Assembly (NCBI GenBank): GCA_937916845.1 | Contig: CALFSK010000068.1 | Location: forward strand, 101,806-165,805 | Direction: 5' to 3' | Source: an uncultured Lactobacillus sp. | GTDB taxonomy: Bacteria > Bacillota > Bacilli > Lactobacillales > Lactobacillaceae | DNA: 64,000 bases | Part shown: positions 9,143-18,997 of the stretch, in pieces | How the letters are laid out: each line of letters starts with the position of its first letter | Position numbering within the stretch: position 1 is the stretch's first letter | Position numbers and translations under genes: made by a program | The notes under the pieces: generated by a model | What the model was told of the DNA's origin: nothing | What the model saw: the letters and a program-made list of their open reading frames with translations, nothing else | Database searches by the model: none

Positions 9143-10465
9143 TTACCGGGTATTGCCATCCCAAGTTAAATTACCGTGTAAGTCCTGTGTCATTAAGATA
9201 AAGCCGCGAAGTGAAGTGTTCTTGGGCTGCTTCTTCCAAGCCTTGAGTGCTGCGTTGTCCTTAGCAAGCGGGGTTCCCCGGAACATTGCGATGTTGGCTT
9301 CACCCATGCCAGCCGCAAGTTGTTTGACTTGTTTAGTGGAGAGGTGGTTGTCGTCACGGGTCTCGTATAGCTGACTAAGGGCGGCGTTATAGCCGGATGC
9401 ATAAAGGACGTCGTGATCGTACTTTTTATAAGTCTTGGCGGCCTTAGCGCTCTGATGCTGCTTAATGTAGTCGGCGACCTTTAAACGGGTTGCGTGATAA
9501 GTTGCGTGCCCGTTATCCTGGTTGATTTTTAACGTGCCGTAGTAGTGGGGGCCAATGATAAGCGCACCACTCGCAATGTCGGTCAAAGACTGGCCGTTGA
9601 CCGTCTGGTTTTTAATACTCTGCGCGTGAATGTGGCCCGTCAGCGATAGCTTGATGTTGGCCTTACTGAAAACGTCACGGACCTGATCCGCGTAACCAAT
9701 CGTATAATCTTGATGAATCATCGTGTGGTCCATCGTATTGTGATGGAGGACGGGAATCAGCGTTGCGCCTTGTTTGCGCGCTTCCTTGCCAACTTTAGCG
9801 ACCCAGTTCAAAGTACCATCGGTCAGGCCACCACCGACCGTGGAACTGCCTTGTTGGTAGTTTCCTTTGTAGATAGCCGAGTTGAGCATCAGGAACCACG
9901 TCTTTTTACTTGGCTTAACGAGGTAAGCTAGTGAATCGGGGTCGGTCTTGGCCGCCTGACCGTACCCAGCCTTTTTGTAAATTTGTTTGAACTGTTCGGG
10001 GCTGACCCCGTCAACTTCATACTGGTGTTTTCCCTTAAAACTGCGTGCGATGGGATTATTGATATCGTGGTTGCCAGGAACGACGTAGACGCGAATTTTA
10101 GCGGCGGTCAGCCGTTTTAGTTGTTTCGCCACGTATTCGTGACTCGCTTTTTCACCGTTATTGGTAATGTCACCACTAACGATAACGACGTCCGGTTTGG
10201 TCTTTAAGGCTTGCGCGATGAATGCGCGAAAAATGGTCGCACTGTATTTAAGGTCAGCGCCACCGTCGTTACTAGCGTAAGTGGTGAACGAGGGGCCGCT
10301 GTCATGCAACTTAGGGGCAATTACGTGGTCATCGCTGATCACCATTGCGGTCAAATTATGCCCGGTGACTGGTGGGATGGCTTGAGTCTTTTTCGATTGA
10401 CAGCCCGTCAAAATTAGCAGGCTTGCTAAACCTGCTAACAAAAACGCGGGAAGGGTTCGTTTCAA
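9143..10465 (-). CDS. Metallophosphoesterase lipoprotein
   Basis: A 440-residue exported lipoprotein. The signal peptide ends in a lipobox (LILTGC, Cys at about 21), so the protein is anchored outside the membrane. Calcineurin-like metallophosphoesterase motifs are seen in order: ISDDH, SGDITNNG, VPGNHD, LHHN and GHIHAQ, giving the two-metal ligands; the usual first-motif DxH reads DDH. The C-terminal 120 residues are a helical extension. Such proteins often cleave phosphodiesters such as cyclic nucleotides, but the substrate is unknown. It faces the preceding gene and shares its terminator. Confidence 0.85.
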   Translation of the reverse strand: MKRTLPAFLLAGLASLLILTGCQSKKTQAIPPVTGHNLTAMVISDDHVIAPKLHDSGPSFTTYASNDGGADLKYSATIFRAFIAQALKTKPDVVIVSGDITNNGEKASHEYVAKQLKRLTAAKIRVYVVPGNHDINNPIARSFKGKHQYEVDGVSPEQFKQIYKKAGYGQAAKTDPDSLAYLVKPSKKTWFLMLNSAIYKGNYQQGSSTVGGGLTDGTLNWVAKVGKEARKQGATLIPVLHHNTMDHTMIHQDYTIGYADQVRDVFSKANIKLSLTGHIHAQSIKNQTVNGQSLTDIASGALIIGPHYYGTLKINQDNGHATYHATRLKVADYIKQHQSAKAAKTYKKYDHDVLYASGYNAALSQLYETRDDNHLSTKQVKQLAAGMGEANIAMFRGTPLAKDNAALKAWKKQPKNTSLRGFILMTQDLHGNLTWDGNTR

Positions 10466-10804
10466 AATAATCGTCTCATTTCTAATGAATTAATAGTTTA
10501 ATTATACCCGTTTAATTGCTGGGTTAGATAATTAATTGTTCGAAATAAAGCGGTTGCGATGAATCTAGCGAAAATGGATATAAAAATTTCATTTAAAACA
10601 TAATGTTGAAGGTAGCGAATTCTTTGGGGAATCTTTAAGTTATATATCTGTATTGAAGACGCAGTAGTATAATACTTATTATATTATAGTGATATTAGTT
10701 TTAATCCAGAACGAGAGCGGCTTGAACAAGTTGATGCTTGTTTGATTGGTTTTAAAATTATATATATTTTTAAATAGGACTTATTTTGGAGGGGAGTTTC
10801 TAGG
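10466..10804. other. Divergent intergenic region between the lipoprotein and the secreted protein
   Basis: 339 AT-rich bases. A possible promoter for the right-hand gene is TTGAAG at 10653 with TATTAT at 10677 (18 apart). A TATAAT at 10668-10673 lies too close to that -35. ATTATA at 10501-10506 may be the -10 of the leftward gene. An AACAAG/CTTGTT hairpin lies in the leader near 10725-10742. No gene is seen. Confidence 0.4.
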
Positions 10805-11335
10805 ATGAAGCTTACAAAAGTATTGAGTATTATTGTTGCTGGGACCACGTTAGGCGTTGCAGGGGGCATGGTATCGTCAAGCGTTAGCGTACAAGCAAAG
10901 ACTAAAAAATCGATAAAGACTTTTCCAAAGTCATTTCGGGGAACGTATTACCGATATGAAGGTAAAGTTGATGGCGTACGATATTATAATATTGCACGGA
11001 TAAGTGCCAAAACATTTGGAAGCCGAGCAGATATGGGAACATCCACCGTGCCTTTCCATTTGCGTTCAGTAAAACTTCCGCTTAAACAGTCTGATAAAAA
11101 AAACTACAAGAAGTATCACGCAACCGATATTTATGCGACTAAAAAAGGTTCTATCTTACACACGAAGGAGATAGTAAATGTTACATTTCCGATGGTTGGC
11201 TACTATAAAATGGGCAAGAAGAAGCTTGCTGGGCATAAGGTAAAAGTTTTAAAAAAGGTTTCTAAAAATGGGAAACATACGGATGAATACCTCTTTACAA
11301 GTAAGAAGCTTGCTAGAAAATATGGTGTCCATTAG
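10805..11335 (+). CDS. Small secreted basic protein of unknown function
   Basis: A 176-residue protein with a clear Sec signal peptide: basic start MKLTKV, a hydrophobic core, and likely cleavage after VSVQA (residue 31). The mature part is very rich in Lys and Tyr and ends in a Lys-rich helix. It has no lipobox, LPxTG or membrane anchor. The ATG follows a strong GGAGGGG site. Such Lys-rich extracellular proteins are common orphan exoproteins of lactobacilli; I cannot assign a function. Confidence 0.75.
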   Translation: MKLTKVLSIIVAGTTLGVAGGMVSSSVSVQAKTKKSIKTFPKSFRGTYYRYEGKVDGVRYYNIARISAKTFGSRADMGTSTVPFHLRSVKLPLKQSDKKNYKKYHATDIYATKKGSILHTKEIVNVTFPMVGYYKMGKKKLAGHKVKVLKKVSKNGKHTDEYLFTSKKLARKYGVH

Positions 11336-11395
11336 TAATCAATTGTGTTTGATTTAGCATTTTAATTTGTTAGCACAATGGTATGCTATGAAATC

Positions 11396-11434
11396 AAAAA
11401 AAGTCGTTACCCTTAATTGAGTAACGACTTTTTT
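11396..11434. terminator. Bidirectional terminator
   Basis: AAAAAAGTCGTTAC pairs with GTAACGACTTTTTT around CCTTAATTGA. It serves the secreted-protein gene and the fru operon. Confidence 0.92.
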
Positions 11435-11448
11435 AATAAATCTAATTA

Positions 11449-13422
11449 TTATTTAAGTGCTTGTTTTGCAGGTTTCCAGAACCCAAGGATAACCCCGGCA
11501 ATGACGGCACCGATAATGGTAGCGCCAATGTAACCCCAGATGTTAGTAGCTAATAATGAAACCCATAAGCCACCGTGAGGAGCAGGGACGGATACGCCCC
11601 AGAGTTGAGTTAACCCACCGGCAATGGCGGCACCCACAACGCTTGAACCAATAACGTGCAAAGGATCAGCCGTTGCGAATGGAATGGCACCTTCAGTAAT
11701 GAAGGAAATCCCGAGTAACCAGTTTGAAATCCCAGCTTTACGCTCGTCATCCGTAAACTTCTTTGGCCAGAAGGCGGTCGCAATCGCAGTAGCCAAAGGT
11801 GGAACCATCCCACCAGCCATAACGGCGGCCATTAAGTTACCATCATGAGTTGCAGTGAAGGCACCAGTAGCGAAGACGTAAGCGGCCTTGTTGAAAGGAC
11901 CACCCATATCGATGGACATCATCCCACCGAGGACAACCCCTAAGATAACGGCATTACCAGTACCCATAGAGTTTAAGAAGTGGGTAATCCATTGGTTGAT
12001 AACGGAGAAGATTGGGTTAACAATGAAGAACATCAAAGCGGCAACAATCAATAGACCCAAGATTGGGTAAATCAACATTGGCTTCATCCCTTCAAGGGAT
12101 TGTGGCATGTTCTTGGTCCACTTCTTCATCCAAACCGTAATGTACCCGGCTAAAAACCCGGCAACTAACCCACCTAAGAAGCCTGCGGGGCTCTTAGCGT
12201 TAGCGGCAATCGAAGCGGTAAAGGCACCACCGTAAGCACCGGTGTAAACCGTGGCCATGAAACCACCAACGAACCCGGGCATCAAAGCAGGACGATCACC
12301 GATTGATTCGGCGATGTAAGCAGCTAAAACGGGAACCATGAAGGCAAAGGCCATGTTCCCAGATTGGTTAAGGAAGGTAAAGGCTAAACTCTTTTCACCA
12401 GCGAATTGTTCGATGATGAAGGAGAGGGCCATTAAGATCCCACCACCAACAACGAATGGCAACATGTGTGAAATCCCGTTCATTAAGTCTTTGTAAACTT
12501 CACCCCAGACGCTACCGTTTGCAGAAGCACCTTCGTCGTCATCGGAACTGGTACCACCGTCAGCGTCATGATAAACGGGGGCTTTACCATCTAAAACTTC
12601 ATTAATAAGTTCTTCGGCTTTGTTGATACCGTCCGTAACGGGGCGGTTAACCAATGGCTTGCCATCAAACCGAGGCATCTTAACCTTTTTATCGGCGGCA
12701 ATAATGACCCCTTTGGCACGGGCGATTTCGTCAGCGGTTAATAAATGTTTAACCCCTTCGGAACCGTTTGTTTCAATCTTAATGTCAACGTCCATTGCTT
12801 CGGCTTGTTTGATTAAAGCAGCTTCGGCCATGTAGGTATGGGCAATCCCGTTAGGACAAGCGGTGACCCCAACGATGTAGGGACGTTGTTCACTAGCAGG
12901 GGCTTTGGCAGCCGCTGCTTCTTTTTCAGCTTTAGCCGCTGCATCCTTAGCTTCTTTTTCTTCCTTAGCAGCTTGTGCATCACCGAAGAGTTGTTGAACT
13001 TCTTCTGGTGTTTGAGCGTTTTTCAATTTACCAACTAATTCAGGGTCAATCAGTAAACTGGAAAGGGCAGCTAACGCAGCCAAGTGGGTGTTATTAGCAC
13101 CTTCAGGGGCGGCAATCATGAAGAAGAGGTGAACGGGTTGGCCATCTAAGGCGTTAAAATCGACCCCGTTTTGACTCTTGGCGAATAAAACGGTTGCCCG
13201 TTGAACGGCCTTGTCTTTGGCGTGGGGCATGGCAATACCATCACCGATCCCGGTGGTGGATTCAGCTTCACGCTTGATGATGTCTTGTTTGTAAAGCGCT
13301 TCGTCGTTGATGACGCCTTGTTCGGCATATTTATGAACTAACTCATCAATGGCTTCGTCCTTGGTCGTGGCTTGCATGTCCATGATCATGACGTCTTTTA
13401 ATAATAAATCGCGGATATCCAT
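11449..13422 (-). CDS. fruA: PTS fructose-specific enzyme IIABC
   Basis: A 657-residue phosphotransferase permease that takes up fructose as fructose 1-phosphate. Domain order is IIA (residues 1-150, active His in GIAMPHAKD, about 67), an Ala/Glu/Lys-rich linker (150-180), IIB (VGVTACPNGIAHTYMAEAAL, phospho-Cys about 188) and the membrane IIC domain (about 310-655) with an acidic linker before it. Length and order match lactobacillar FruA. It lies 26 bases after fruK in the fruR-fruK-fruA operon, whose product feeds straight into 1-phosphofructokinase. Confidence 0.95.
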   Translation of the reverse strand: MDIRDLLLKDVMIMDMQATTKDEAIDELVHKYAEQGVINDEALYKQDIIKREAESTTGIGDGIAMPHAKDKAVQRATVLFAKSQNGVDFNALDGQPVHLFFMIAAPEGANNTHLAALAALSSLLIDPELVGKLKNAQTPEEVQQLFGDAQAAKEEKEAKDAAAKAEKEAAAAKAPASEQRPYIVGVTACPNGIAHTYMAEAALIKQAEAMDVDIKIETNGSEGVKHLLTADEIARAKGVIIAADKKVKMPRFDGKPLVNRPVTDGINKAEELINEVLDGKAPVYHDADGGTSSDDDEGASANGSVWGEVYKDLMNGISHMLPFVVGGGILMALSFIIEQFAGEKSLAFTFLNQSGNMAFAFMVPVLAAYIAESIGDRPALMPGFVGGFMATVYTGAYGGAFTASIAANAKSPAGFLGGLVAGFLAGYITVWMKKWTKNMPQSLEGMKPMLIYPILGLLIVAALMFFIVNPIFSVINQWITHFLNSMGTGNAVILGVVLGGMMSIDMGGPFNKAAYVFATGAFTATHDGNLMAAVMAGGMVPPLATAIATAFWPKKFTDDERKAGISNWLLGISFITEGAIPFATADPLHVIGSSVVGAAIAGGLTQLWGVSVPAPHGGLWVSLLATNIWGYIGATIIGAVIAGVILGFWKPAKQALK

Positions 13423-13448
13423 AGTGTGTGAACAGTCCTTTCTAAACG

Positions 13449-14366
13449 CTAGTTAGTTAATTGTTCAATCTTAATTTGCGGTAAAATCTCATCGATCTTA
13501 GCCCGGGTCGCAATGTCTTCAGAGAAGGCGGTTGCGGAACCACAAGCTAAACCGTAGCGGAAACTTTCAACGGCATCGTGAGTCTTAGCGAAGGTTCCAA
13601 CGAACCCACCAATCATTGAATCCCCAGCACCAACTGAGTTAATAACGTGACCCTTAGGTGCGGCGCTGAAGTAAACGGCATCTTTTGTGATCAGAAGGCC
13701 ACCGTCACCAGCCATGGAAATTAAGACGTGTTGCGCGCCTTCTTTTAACATCCGTTGACCGGCGGCAATAATGTCGTCACGACTGTTAAAAGTGGTGTGG
13801 TAGTAGTCGGCTAATTCATGGTTGTTTGGTTTAACCACCAGTGGATGGCTTGGCAACGTCTTCTTCAAGGCTTCACCAGTCGTGTCGATAACGAAGTTAG
13901 CACCGGCGGCTTCGGCCTTTTGAATGATGTCGTAGTAGAAGCTATCTGGTAGGCTAGGTGCTAAGCTACCAGACATAACGACCACGTCATCGGGTGTGAG
14001 GTTGGCGAGTTCTTGGTAGAATGCGTCAATTTCATTGGCGGTTATGTCAGGACCGGCACCGTTCAGTTCAGTTTCTTCATCAGCGTGAATTTTAACGTTG
14101 ATCCGGGTATCGTCAGCGATTTTTGTAAAGTGACAATCGAGTCCCTTCGCCTTGAGTGCTTCACTAATGAAGGTCCCAGTGAAGCCCCCGATAAATCCGA
14201 GGGCCTTATTAGGTTGCTCGAGGTCGTTTAGGATCTGTGAAACGTTGATCCCTTTACCACCTGGTAATTTGGCGGTGTGTTTTAAACGGTTGACGCTACC
14301 CAGTTCCATGTGGGGTAGTTGAACCACGTAGTCAATCGAAGGATTAACAGTAATGGTGTAAATCAT
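13449..14366 (-). CDS. fruK: 1-phosphofructokinase
   Basis: A 305-residue PfkB-family sugar kinase that converts fructose 1-phosphate to fructose 1,6-bisphosphate in the cytosol. PfkB signature 1 (LPGGKGINVSQIL, about residues 34-46) and signature 2 (INSVGAGDSMIGGFVG, with catalytic Asp) are visible. The ATG overlaps the fruR stop by four bases (ATGA), so it is translationally coupled. A tagatose-6-phosphate kinase is the alternative, but the fruA neighbour decides for FruK. Confidence 0.95.
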   Translation of the reverse strand: MIYTITVNPSIDYVVQLPHMELGSVNRLKHTAKLPGGKGINVSQILNDLEQPNKALGFIGGFTGTFISEALKAKGLDCHFTKIADDTRINVKIHADEETELNGAGPDITANEIDAFYQELANLTPDDVVVMSGSLAPSLPDSFYYDIIQKAEAAGANFVIDTTGEALKKTLPSHPLVVKPNNHELADYYHTTFNSRDDIIAAGQRMLKEGAQHVLISMAGDGGLLITKDAVYFSAAPKGHVINSVGAGDSMIGGFVGTFAKTHDAVESFRYGLACGSATAFSEDIATRAKIDEILPQIKIEQLTN

Positions 14367-15118
14367 GATTGAACCTCCTGAATCGTAGTTAATGGTTGAT
14401 ATTGTTCGGCCAACGTTGGGGTTAACTTGTCGGTAATGATCGTGGCACTGGACAAATCACCGACCCGAGCAAACGAAACGTGGTCAAATTTAGTACTGTC
14501 GACCAAAATGAAACTTTCTTCACTTTGGGCAATTGCTGTTTTTTTAACGATCGCTTCGTCAGGGTCGGGTGTTGTTAACCCAAACTTTGGGTGGACACCG
14601 TTAATCCCCAAGAAGACTTTGTTGAACCGGTATTCCTGTAACGATTTGACGGCTTCGGGACCAATAACGGCTTTGGTAGTGCCTTTCAAATTACCACCAA
14701 GCAAGTAGGTTTGAATGCCCATGTCCGCTAAAGCGGAAGCGTGAACCACGCCGTTAGTCACGACGCGCAGGTTATAGCCTGGATTCAAATGATGGATCAT
14801 CGCGAGCGTTGAAGTCCCGGCGTCTAAGTAAATGACGTCGTCGACTTGAATGTTTGCGACCGCTTGCTGCGCAATGTGGTCCTTAGCGTCCACGTTACGG
14901 GAAACCTTATCGTTCATCGCGGGTTCTTCTTGGAGTGAGTTCATGTATTTGGCGCCACCGTGGACGCGTAACAATTCACCCTGTTCCTCTAACTGCTGTA
15001 AATCCCGGCGAGCCGTGGATTCAGAGCAACTAGTTTTAGAAACAATGTCCTTGATTTTAATAATGCCCTTGAAACGGATCGTATTTAAAATGTACTGTTG
15101 TCGTTCTTCTGTAAGCAC
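14363..15118 (-). CDS. fruR: DeoR-family regulator of the fructose operon
   Basis: A 251-residue repressor-type protein. Residues about 1-57 form the DeoR winged helix (TEERQQYILNTIRFKGIIKI, SCSESTARRDLQQLEEQGEL). The rest is the DeoRC sugar-phosphate sensor with the D-A-G-T-S/T motif. The GTG at 15118 is chosen over an ATG at 15154 because a GGAGGG site sits 8 bases before it and family members begin (M)LTEER. It probably senses fructose 1-phosphate and controls its own operon. Five phased repeats at the promoter are likely targets. Confidence 0.9.
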   Translation of the reverse strand: MLTEERQQYILNTIRFKGIIKIKDIVSKTSCSESTARRDLQQLEEQGELLRVHGGAKYMNSLQEEPAMNDKVSRNVDAKDHIAQQAVANIQVDDVIYLDAGTSTLAMIHHLNPGYNLRVVTNGVVHASALADMGIQTYLLGGNLKGTTKAVIGPEAVKSLQEYRFNKVFLGINGVHPKFGLTTPDPDEAIVKKTAIAQSEESFILVDSTKFDHVSFARVGDLSSATIITDKLTPTLAEQYQPLTTIQEVQS

Positions 15119-15139
15119 TTTCAAATCCCTCCGAAGACT

Positions 15140-15168
15140 AATATACCTGCTCAATGGTCAAAATGCAA
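15140..15168 (-). promoter_or_regulatory. fru operon promoter
   Basis: Read on the minus strand: TTGCAT (15168-15163), 17 bases, TATATT (15145-15140), 22 bases before the fruR GTG. Confidence 0.75.
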
Positions 15169-15203
15169 CAAAAACGTTCAAAAAACGTCAAAATAATTCA
15201 AAA
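15158..15203 (-). promoter_or_regulatory. Helically phased FruR operator candidate
   Basis: TCAAAA (TTTTGA on the minus strand) starts at 15158, 15178, 15188 and 15198, with a one-mismatch copy ACAAAA at 15168. This gives five units at an exact 10-base period overlapping the -35 box and running upstream. Such a direct-repeat array fits DeoR-type operators; assignment to FruR is inferred from position. Confidence 0.6.
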
Positions 15204-15266
15204 CCAGTCATTGACACGCAAACTGGTCTTATCTGGACGTGGAAAAACCGTTTATTAGCGGAACTT

Positions 15267-15295
15267 TTGACGACAGGCCGGAACATTTGTATACT
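15267..15295 (+). promoter_or_regulatory. obgE promoter
   Basis: TTGACG at 15267-15272, 17 bases, TATACT at 15290-15295, divergent from the fru promoter and 70 bases before the start codon. Confidence 0.75.
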
Positions 15296-15364
15296 AGGTC
15301 AGGTATCTAATTTCGCACGAGCATTTTCGTAGATAAATAATATAGAAGAAACAGGGGAAAAAAC

Positions 15365-16660
15365 ATGTTTGTTGATCAAGTAAAAGTAGATGTAAAGGCC
15401 GGTAACGGTGGTAACGGCATGGTTGCTTTCCGTCGTGAAAAGTTCGTGCCTAACGGTGGCCCGGCCGGCGGTGACGGTGGTCGTGGCGGTAGTATCGTCT
15501 TGCAAGCTGATGAAGGCTTACGGACGTTGATGGATTTCCGGTATACTCGTAAATTCAAAGCGGATAACGGTGGTAACGGGATGATCAAGCAGATGACTGG
15601 TCGTTCCGCTAAGGATCGCGTGATCAACGTGCCTTTAGGGACGGTGGTCACGGATGCGGAAACTGGCGCACTAATTGGTGATATTACCGAAAAGGGCCAA
15701 AAACTAGTGGTTGCCAAGGGTGGCCGTGGTGGTCGTGGTAACATTCACTTTGCGAGCCCTAAAAATCCCGCACCAGAAATTTCTGAAAACGGTGAACCGG
15801 GTGGCGAAGTTACCATCCGAATGGAATTAAAGGTCTTAGCGGATGTCGGTTTGGTTGGTTTCCCATCAGTAGGTAAGTCAACGCTGTTATCCGTTGTGAC
15901 GAGTGCTAAACCTAAAATTGCGGCGTACCACTTTACGACGTTGGTCCCTAACCTTGGGATGGTTCGTTTAGATGACGGCCGGGACTTTGTTATGGCGGAC
16001 TTGCCTGGTTTGATTGAAGGCGCCGCTAACGGGGTTGGGTTAGGAATCCAATTTTTACGGCACATTGAACGGACGCGGGTCATCTTGCACCTCATTGATA
16101 TGAGTGGGGTTGAAGAAAATGATCCGTTTGAAGATTATTTGAAAATCAATCACGAGTTGACGAGTTATGATCCTGATTTGTTGAAGCGGCCACAGATCGT
16201 CGTTGCGACTAAGATGGACATGCCGGATTCAGCGGACAACTTGGCCGAGTTCAAGACGAAGCTGGCAGGTGACAAGACGTTACCAAGCATGCCAGAGATT
16301 TATCCAATCTCTTCCATCACGCAACAAGGGATTAAGCCCTTGTTAGCGAAGACGGCGGACTTGCTTGATACGACACCACAGTTCCCAGTCAAGGGTGTTG
16401 ACGACGTTGAACATCGTGATTACACGACTGAAACTAGTCAAGACTTCACGATCGATAATCCAGAAGAGGGCTTGTTTGTCCTTTCTGGTGAGAAGCTTGA
16501 ACGCCTCTTCAAGATGACGAACCTAGACCACGAAGAAAGTCTCATGCGGTTTGCACGACAATTGCGTGGGATGGGGATCGATGACGGCTTACGGGCCGCT
16601 GGCGCCAAGAACGGCGATACGATTCAAATTCTCGACTATTCGTTCCAATTTATGGATTAA
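15365..16660 (+). CDS. obgE: GTPase ObgE/CgtA
   Basis: A 431-residue essential ribosome-associated GTPase acting in 50S assembly and stress control. The glycine-rich Obg fold fills residues 1-158 ([20 protein letters not shown]). The G domain has G1 GFPSVGKST (about 165), G3 DLPGLIEG and G4 ATKMD. The C-terminal OCT domain covers about 345-431. Length fits Firmicute Obg. It is transcribed alone and ends at a strong terminator. Confidence 0.97.
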   Translation: MFVDQVKVDVKAGNGGNGMVAFRREKFVPNGGPAGGDGGRGGSIVLQADEGLRTLMDFRYTRKFKADNGGNGMIKQMTGRSAKDRVINVPLGTVVTDAETGALIGDITEKGQKLVVAKGGRGGRGNIHFASPKNPAPEISENGEPGGEVTIRMELKVLADVGLVGFPSVGKSTLLSVVTSAKPKIAAYHFTTLVPNLGMVRLDDGRDFVMADLPGLIEGAANGVGLGIQFLRHIERTRVILHLIDMSGVEENDPFEDYLKINHELTSYDPDLLKRPQIVVATKMDMPDSADNLAEFKTKLAGDKTLPSMPEIYPISSITQQGIKPLLAKTADLLDTTPQFPVKGVDDVEHRDYTTETSQDFTIDNPEEGLFVLSGEKLERLFKMTNLDHEESLMRFARQLRGMGIDDGLRAAGAKNGDTIQILDYSFQFMD

Positions 16661-16666
16661 GCAATC

Positions 16667-16703
16667 AAAAACGGTCATTCGCAAATTTGCGGATGACCGT
16701 TTT
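16667..16703. terminator. Terminator after obgE
   Basis: AAAACGGTCATTCGC pairs with GCGGATGACCGTTTT. It may also act on the converging gene at 16732. Confidence 0.85.
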
Positions 16704-16731
16704 ATCGTCTGATGATGAAACTGGCAGAGTT

Positions 16732-17016
16732 TTAGCCAAATAAAAGGCGGGCCTGATTGAGCCGGTAGCCAAAGAGTAACTCGATCGTATCAGGTGTTTT
16801 GACGTATAACTGGGTGGGTCCGCTTAGTTGCCGGGTCCGGGCGTTGAGTTGATTTAGTGTTAAAGGGGTGGCTCCCGCTTGAGGAATCAGGACTAATTGT
16901 TGTTGCTGTAATTGAACCGCTTTAATCGGAACGAGCTGATGTGCGGACGTCTCCCAAAAGAGGGGCATACTGGGCGTTAAATCAGCCGTGGATAAGTTAA
17001 AATCAATTAGTCGCAT
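16732..17016 (-). CDS. Hypothetical protein (94 aa)
   Basis: A short cytosolic protein beginning MRLIDFNLSTADLTPSMPLF. The ATG at 17016 is preferred over a TTG-type start at 17034 because a GGGGG-rich ribosome site lies about 8 bases before it. The protein is Gln/Leu-rich with alternating hydrophobic strands and no membrane segment or cysteine. I do not recognise a family. It stands alone between obgE and rnz on the opposite strand. Confidence 0.6.
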   Translation of the reverse strand: MRLIDFNLSTADLTPSMPLFWETSAHQLVPIKAVQLQQQQLVLIPQAGATPLTLNQLNARTRQLSGPTQLYVKTPDTIELLFGYRLNQARLLFG

Positions 17017-17182
17017 CAGACAACCCCCTAACATAAATTAATTACTATTTTTATATTACCAAAGTATGTGGCCCGCTGAGAATTATTTTGACTGTTTTGC
17101 GGGGTCGTGGCAATAATTACGAATCTGCATGTTAAAATAAGGAGATAGATTCAAAAAAATCGGCTCCGGCTGGTTCCGACAA

Positions 17183-17211
17183 TTGTTTCTTACCATTAAT
17201 TTCGGTAAAAT
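17183..17211 (+). promoter_or_regulatory. Promoter of the rnz operon
   Basis: TTGTTT at 17183-17188, 17 bases, TAAAAT at 17206-17211, 37 bases before the rnz start. Confidence 0.5.
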
Positions 17212-17247
17212 AATTGACAGACTGTACAGATAAGGACGAACAAAAAT

Positions 17248-18183
17248 ATGCAATTAGAATTTTTAGGTACCGGTGCCGGCTCACCGGGAAAATTTCGCAA
17301 CGTCACAAGCACGGCGCTCCGACTTCTAGACGAACGGAACGAAGTTTGGCTCTTCGATGTGGGTGAAGGGACGCAACACCAAATCTTGAGAACGACATTG
17401 AAACCACGCAAAATCGCCAAAATTTTCATTACCCATTTACATGGCGATCACATCTTTGGGTTACCAGGGTTACTGAGTTCCCGTTCTTTTCAAGGCGGGG
17501 ATGAACCGTTGACCATTTATGGGCCCGTGGGGATTCGAGATTTTGTCCAAACTTCTTTACGGGTGTCCGGCACGCGGTTGTCGTACCCGTTAAAGTTTCA
17601 AGAAATTAGTGCGGGCGGCACGATTTTTGAAGACGCCACGTTTAAAGTGAGCTGTTTGCCGTTGGAACACCGAATTGCTTGTTATGGCTACCGGGTAGAA
17701 GAAGCGGATCATCCGGGTGAGTTACAAGCTGACCGGCTGAAGGCGTTAAACATTCCGAGTGGTCCCGTTTATGGGCAACTAAAGGCCGGTCAAACGGTTA
17801 CTTTGGATGACGGTCGGACTATTAATGGTCAAGATTACATTGCTGCCCCACAGGCGGGCCGGACCGTAACAATCTTAGGTGATACCCGTAAAACGCCGAA
17901 CGCTGCGATTTTAGCACAAGACGCTGACGCCTTAGTCCATGAGAGTACTTTTGGTAAAGATGAAGGCAAGTTAGCCCATAACTACTTCCATTCAACGAGT
18001 ACGCAAGCGGCCCAGGTGGCAAAACAGGCCGGGGTTCGTCAATTATTACTGACCCATATTTCGGCACGGTATACTGGAAAATTGAGTAAGGAATTACAGA
18101 AACAGGCTCAGAAAGTCTTTGCTAATACCAAGGTCGTGCGCGATTTTGATTTGATCGATATTCCATTACAAAAGAAAGCTTAG
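17248..18183 (+). CDS. rnz: Ribonuclease Z
   Basis: A 311-residue metallo-beta-lactamase-fold endonuclease that removes the 3' trailer of tRNA precursors lacking CCA. The zinc motif [13 protein letters not shown] is at about residues 61-73. Further ligands are in LEHRI, LGDTR and the C-terminal THISARY. The N-terminal FLGTGAGSP matches the family. It is first in a five-gene operon (rnz, SDR, lapA-like, recJ, apt), a conserved order in lactobacilli. The window's tRNA-Ser has no encoded CCA and would need such processing. Confidence 0.96.
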   Translation: MQLEFLGTGAGSPGKFRNVTSTALRLLDERNEVWLFDVGEGTQHQILRTTLKPRKIAKIFITHLHGDHIFGLPGLLSSRSFQGGDEPLTIYGPVGIRDFVQTSLRVSGTRLSYPLKFQEISAGGTIFEDATFKVSCLPLEHRIACYGYRVEEADHPGELQADRLKALNIPSGPVYGQLKAGQTVTLDDGRTINGQDYIAAPQAGRTVTILGDTRKTPNAAILAQDADALVHESTFGKDEGKLAHNYFHSTSTQAAQVAKQAGVRQLLLTHISARYTGKLSKELQKQAQKVFANTKVVRDFDLIDIPLQKKA

Positions 18184-18193
18184 GTGAAGTGAC

Positions 18194-18985
18194 ATGGCAA
18201 GTTTAACTGGTCAAACGGTTCTAGTCACGGGAGCATCCAGTGGCTTAGGTGAACAATTAGCATTGGCCGTTGCTGCGCAGGGTGCTAACGTGGTGTTAGC
18301 GGCACGCAGGCAAGAACGGCTAGTCCGGGTTGCTGATCAGTGTCGAATTTTGTCGGGGGCACAAGCCTTAGCGATTCAGTGTGACGTTAGCCATGTGACG
18401 GAAGTGGACCACGTCTTTGCGACGATTGATGAGGTATTTGGTCTTTTAGATTTGGTTATCAACGCCGCTGGATTTGGCTATATGGCGTCGGCCGTAGACA
18501 CCTCCGCAGCGCTAACGGAGAAGATGTTTCGAGTGAATACGCTAGGAATCATGTACGTCAGTCAATTAGCCGCTCAGCGAATGATCGACCAGGATGACGG
18601 CGAAATTGTGAACGTCGCGTCGATTGCGGGTAAAATTGCGACGCCTAAGTCAGCCGTTTATGCGGCGACAAAAGCGGCTTTGATTGCCTACGACAACGCC
18701 TTACGTTTAGAATTAAAAGGGCATCATGTTAATGTGATGACGGTCAATCCTGGACCAATCAAGACGGACTTTTTCAAAACGGCGGACCCGAGTGGTCATT
18801 ATTTAGCACAGGTTGAACGGTTGGCGCTCAACCCAGTTAAACTGGCGGAAGTCGTTGTTAGCAAACTTGGACACCGCCGGCGAGAAATTAACCGGCCGTG
18901 GTTCATGGCTGCGGCTAACTTAGGCTACCAAGCGGCACCTAAGCTAGGAGATTGGTTAGCGGGATCAGTTTTTAATTTTAAATAG
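18194..18985 (+). CDS. Short-chain dehydrogenase/reductase
   Basis: A 263-residue SDR of the DltE/YqjQ-like type. The cofactor motif TGASSGLGEQLA is at residues 13-24, NAAG at about 90, and the catalytic Ser-Tyr-Lys triad is in VNVASIAGK and YAATKAA. An Arg-rich segment after the first strand (AARRQERL) suggests NADP(H) preference. The substrate is unknown. It is 10 bases after rnz and 12 before the next gene, within the operon. Confidence 0.88.
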   Translation: MASLTGQTVLVTGASSGLGEQLALAVAAQGANVVLAARRQERLVRVADQCRILSGAQALAIQCDVSHVTEVDHVFATIDEVFGLLDLVINAAGFGYMASAVDTSAALTEKMFRVNTLGIMYVSQLAAQRMIDQDDGEIVNVASIAGKIATPKSAVYAATKAALIAYDNALRLELKGHHVNVMTVNPGPIKTDFFKTADPSGHYLAQVERLALNPVKLAEVVVSKLGHRRREINRPWFMAAANLGYQAAPKLGDWLAGSVFNFK

Positions 18986-18997
18986 GGGGTTATATCA

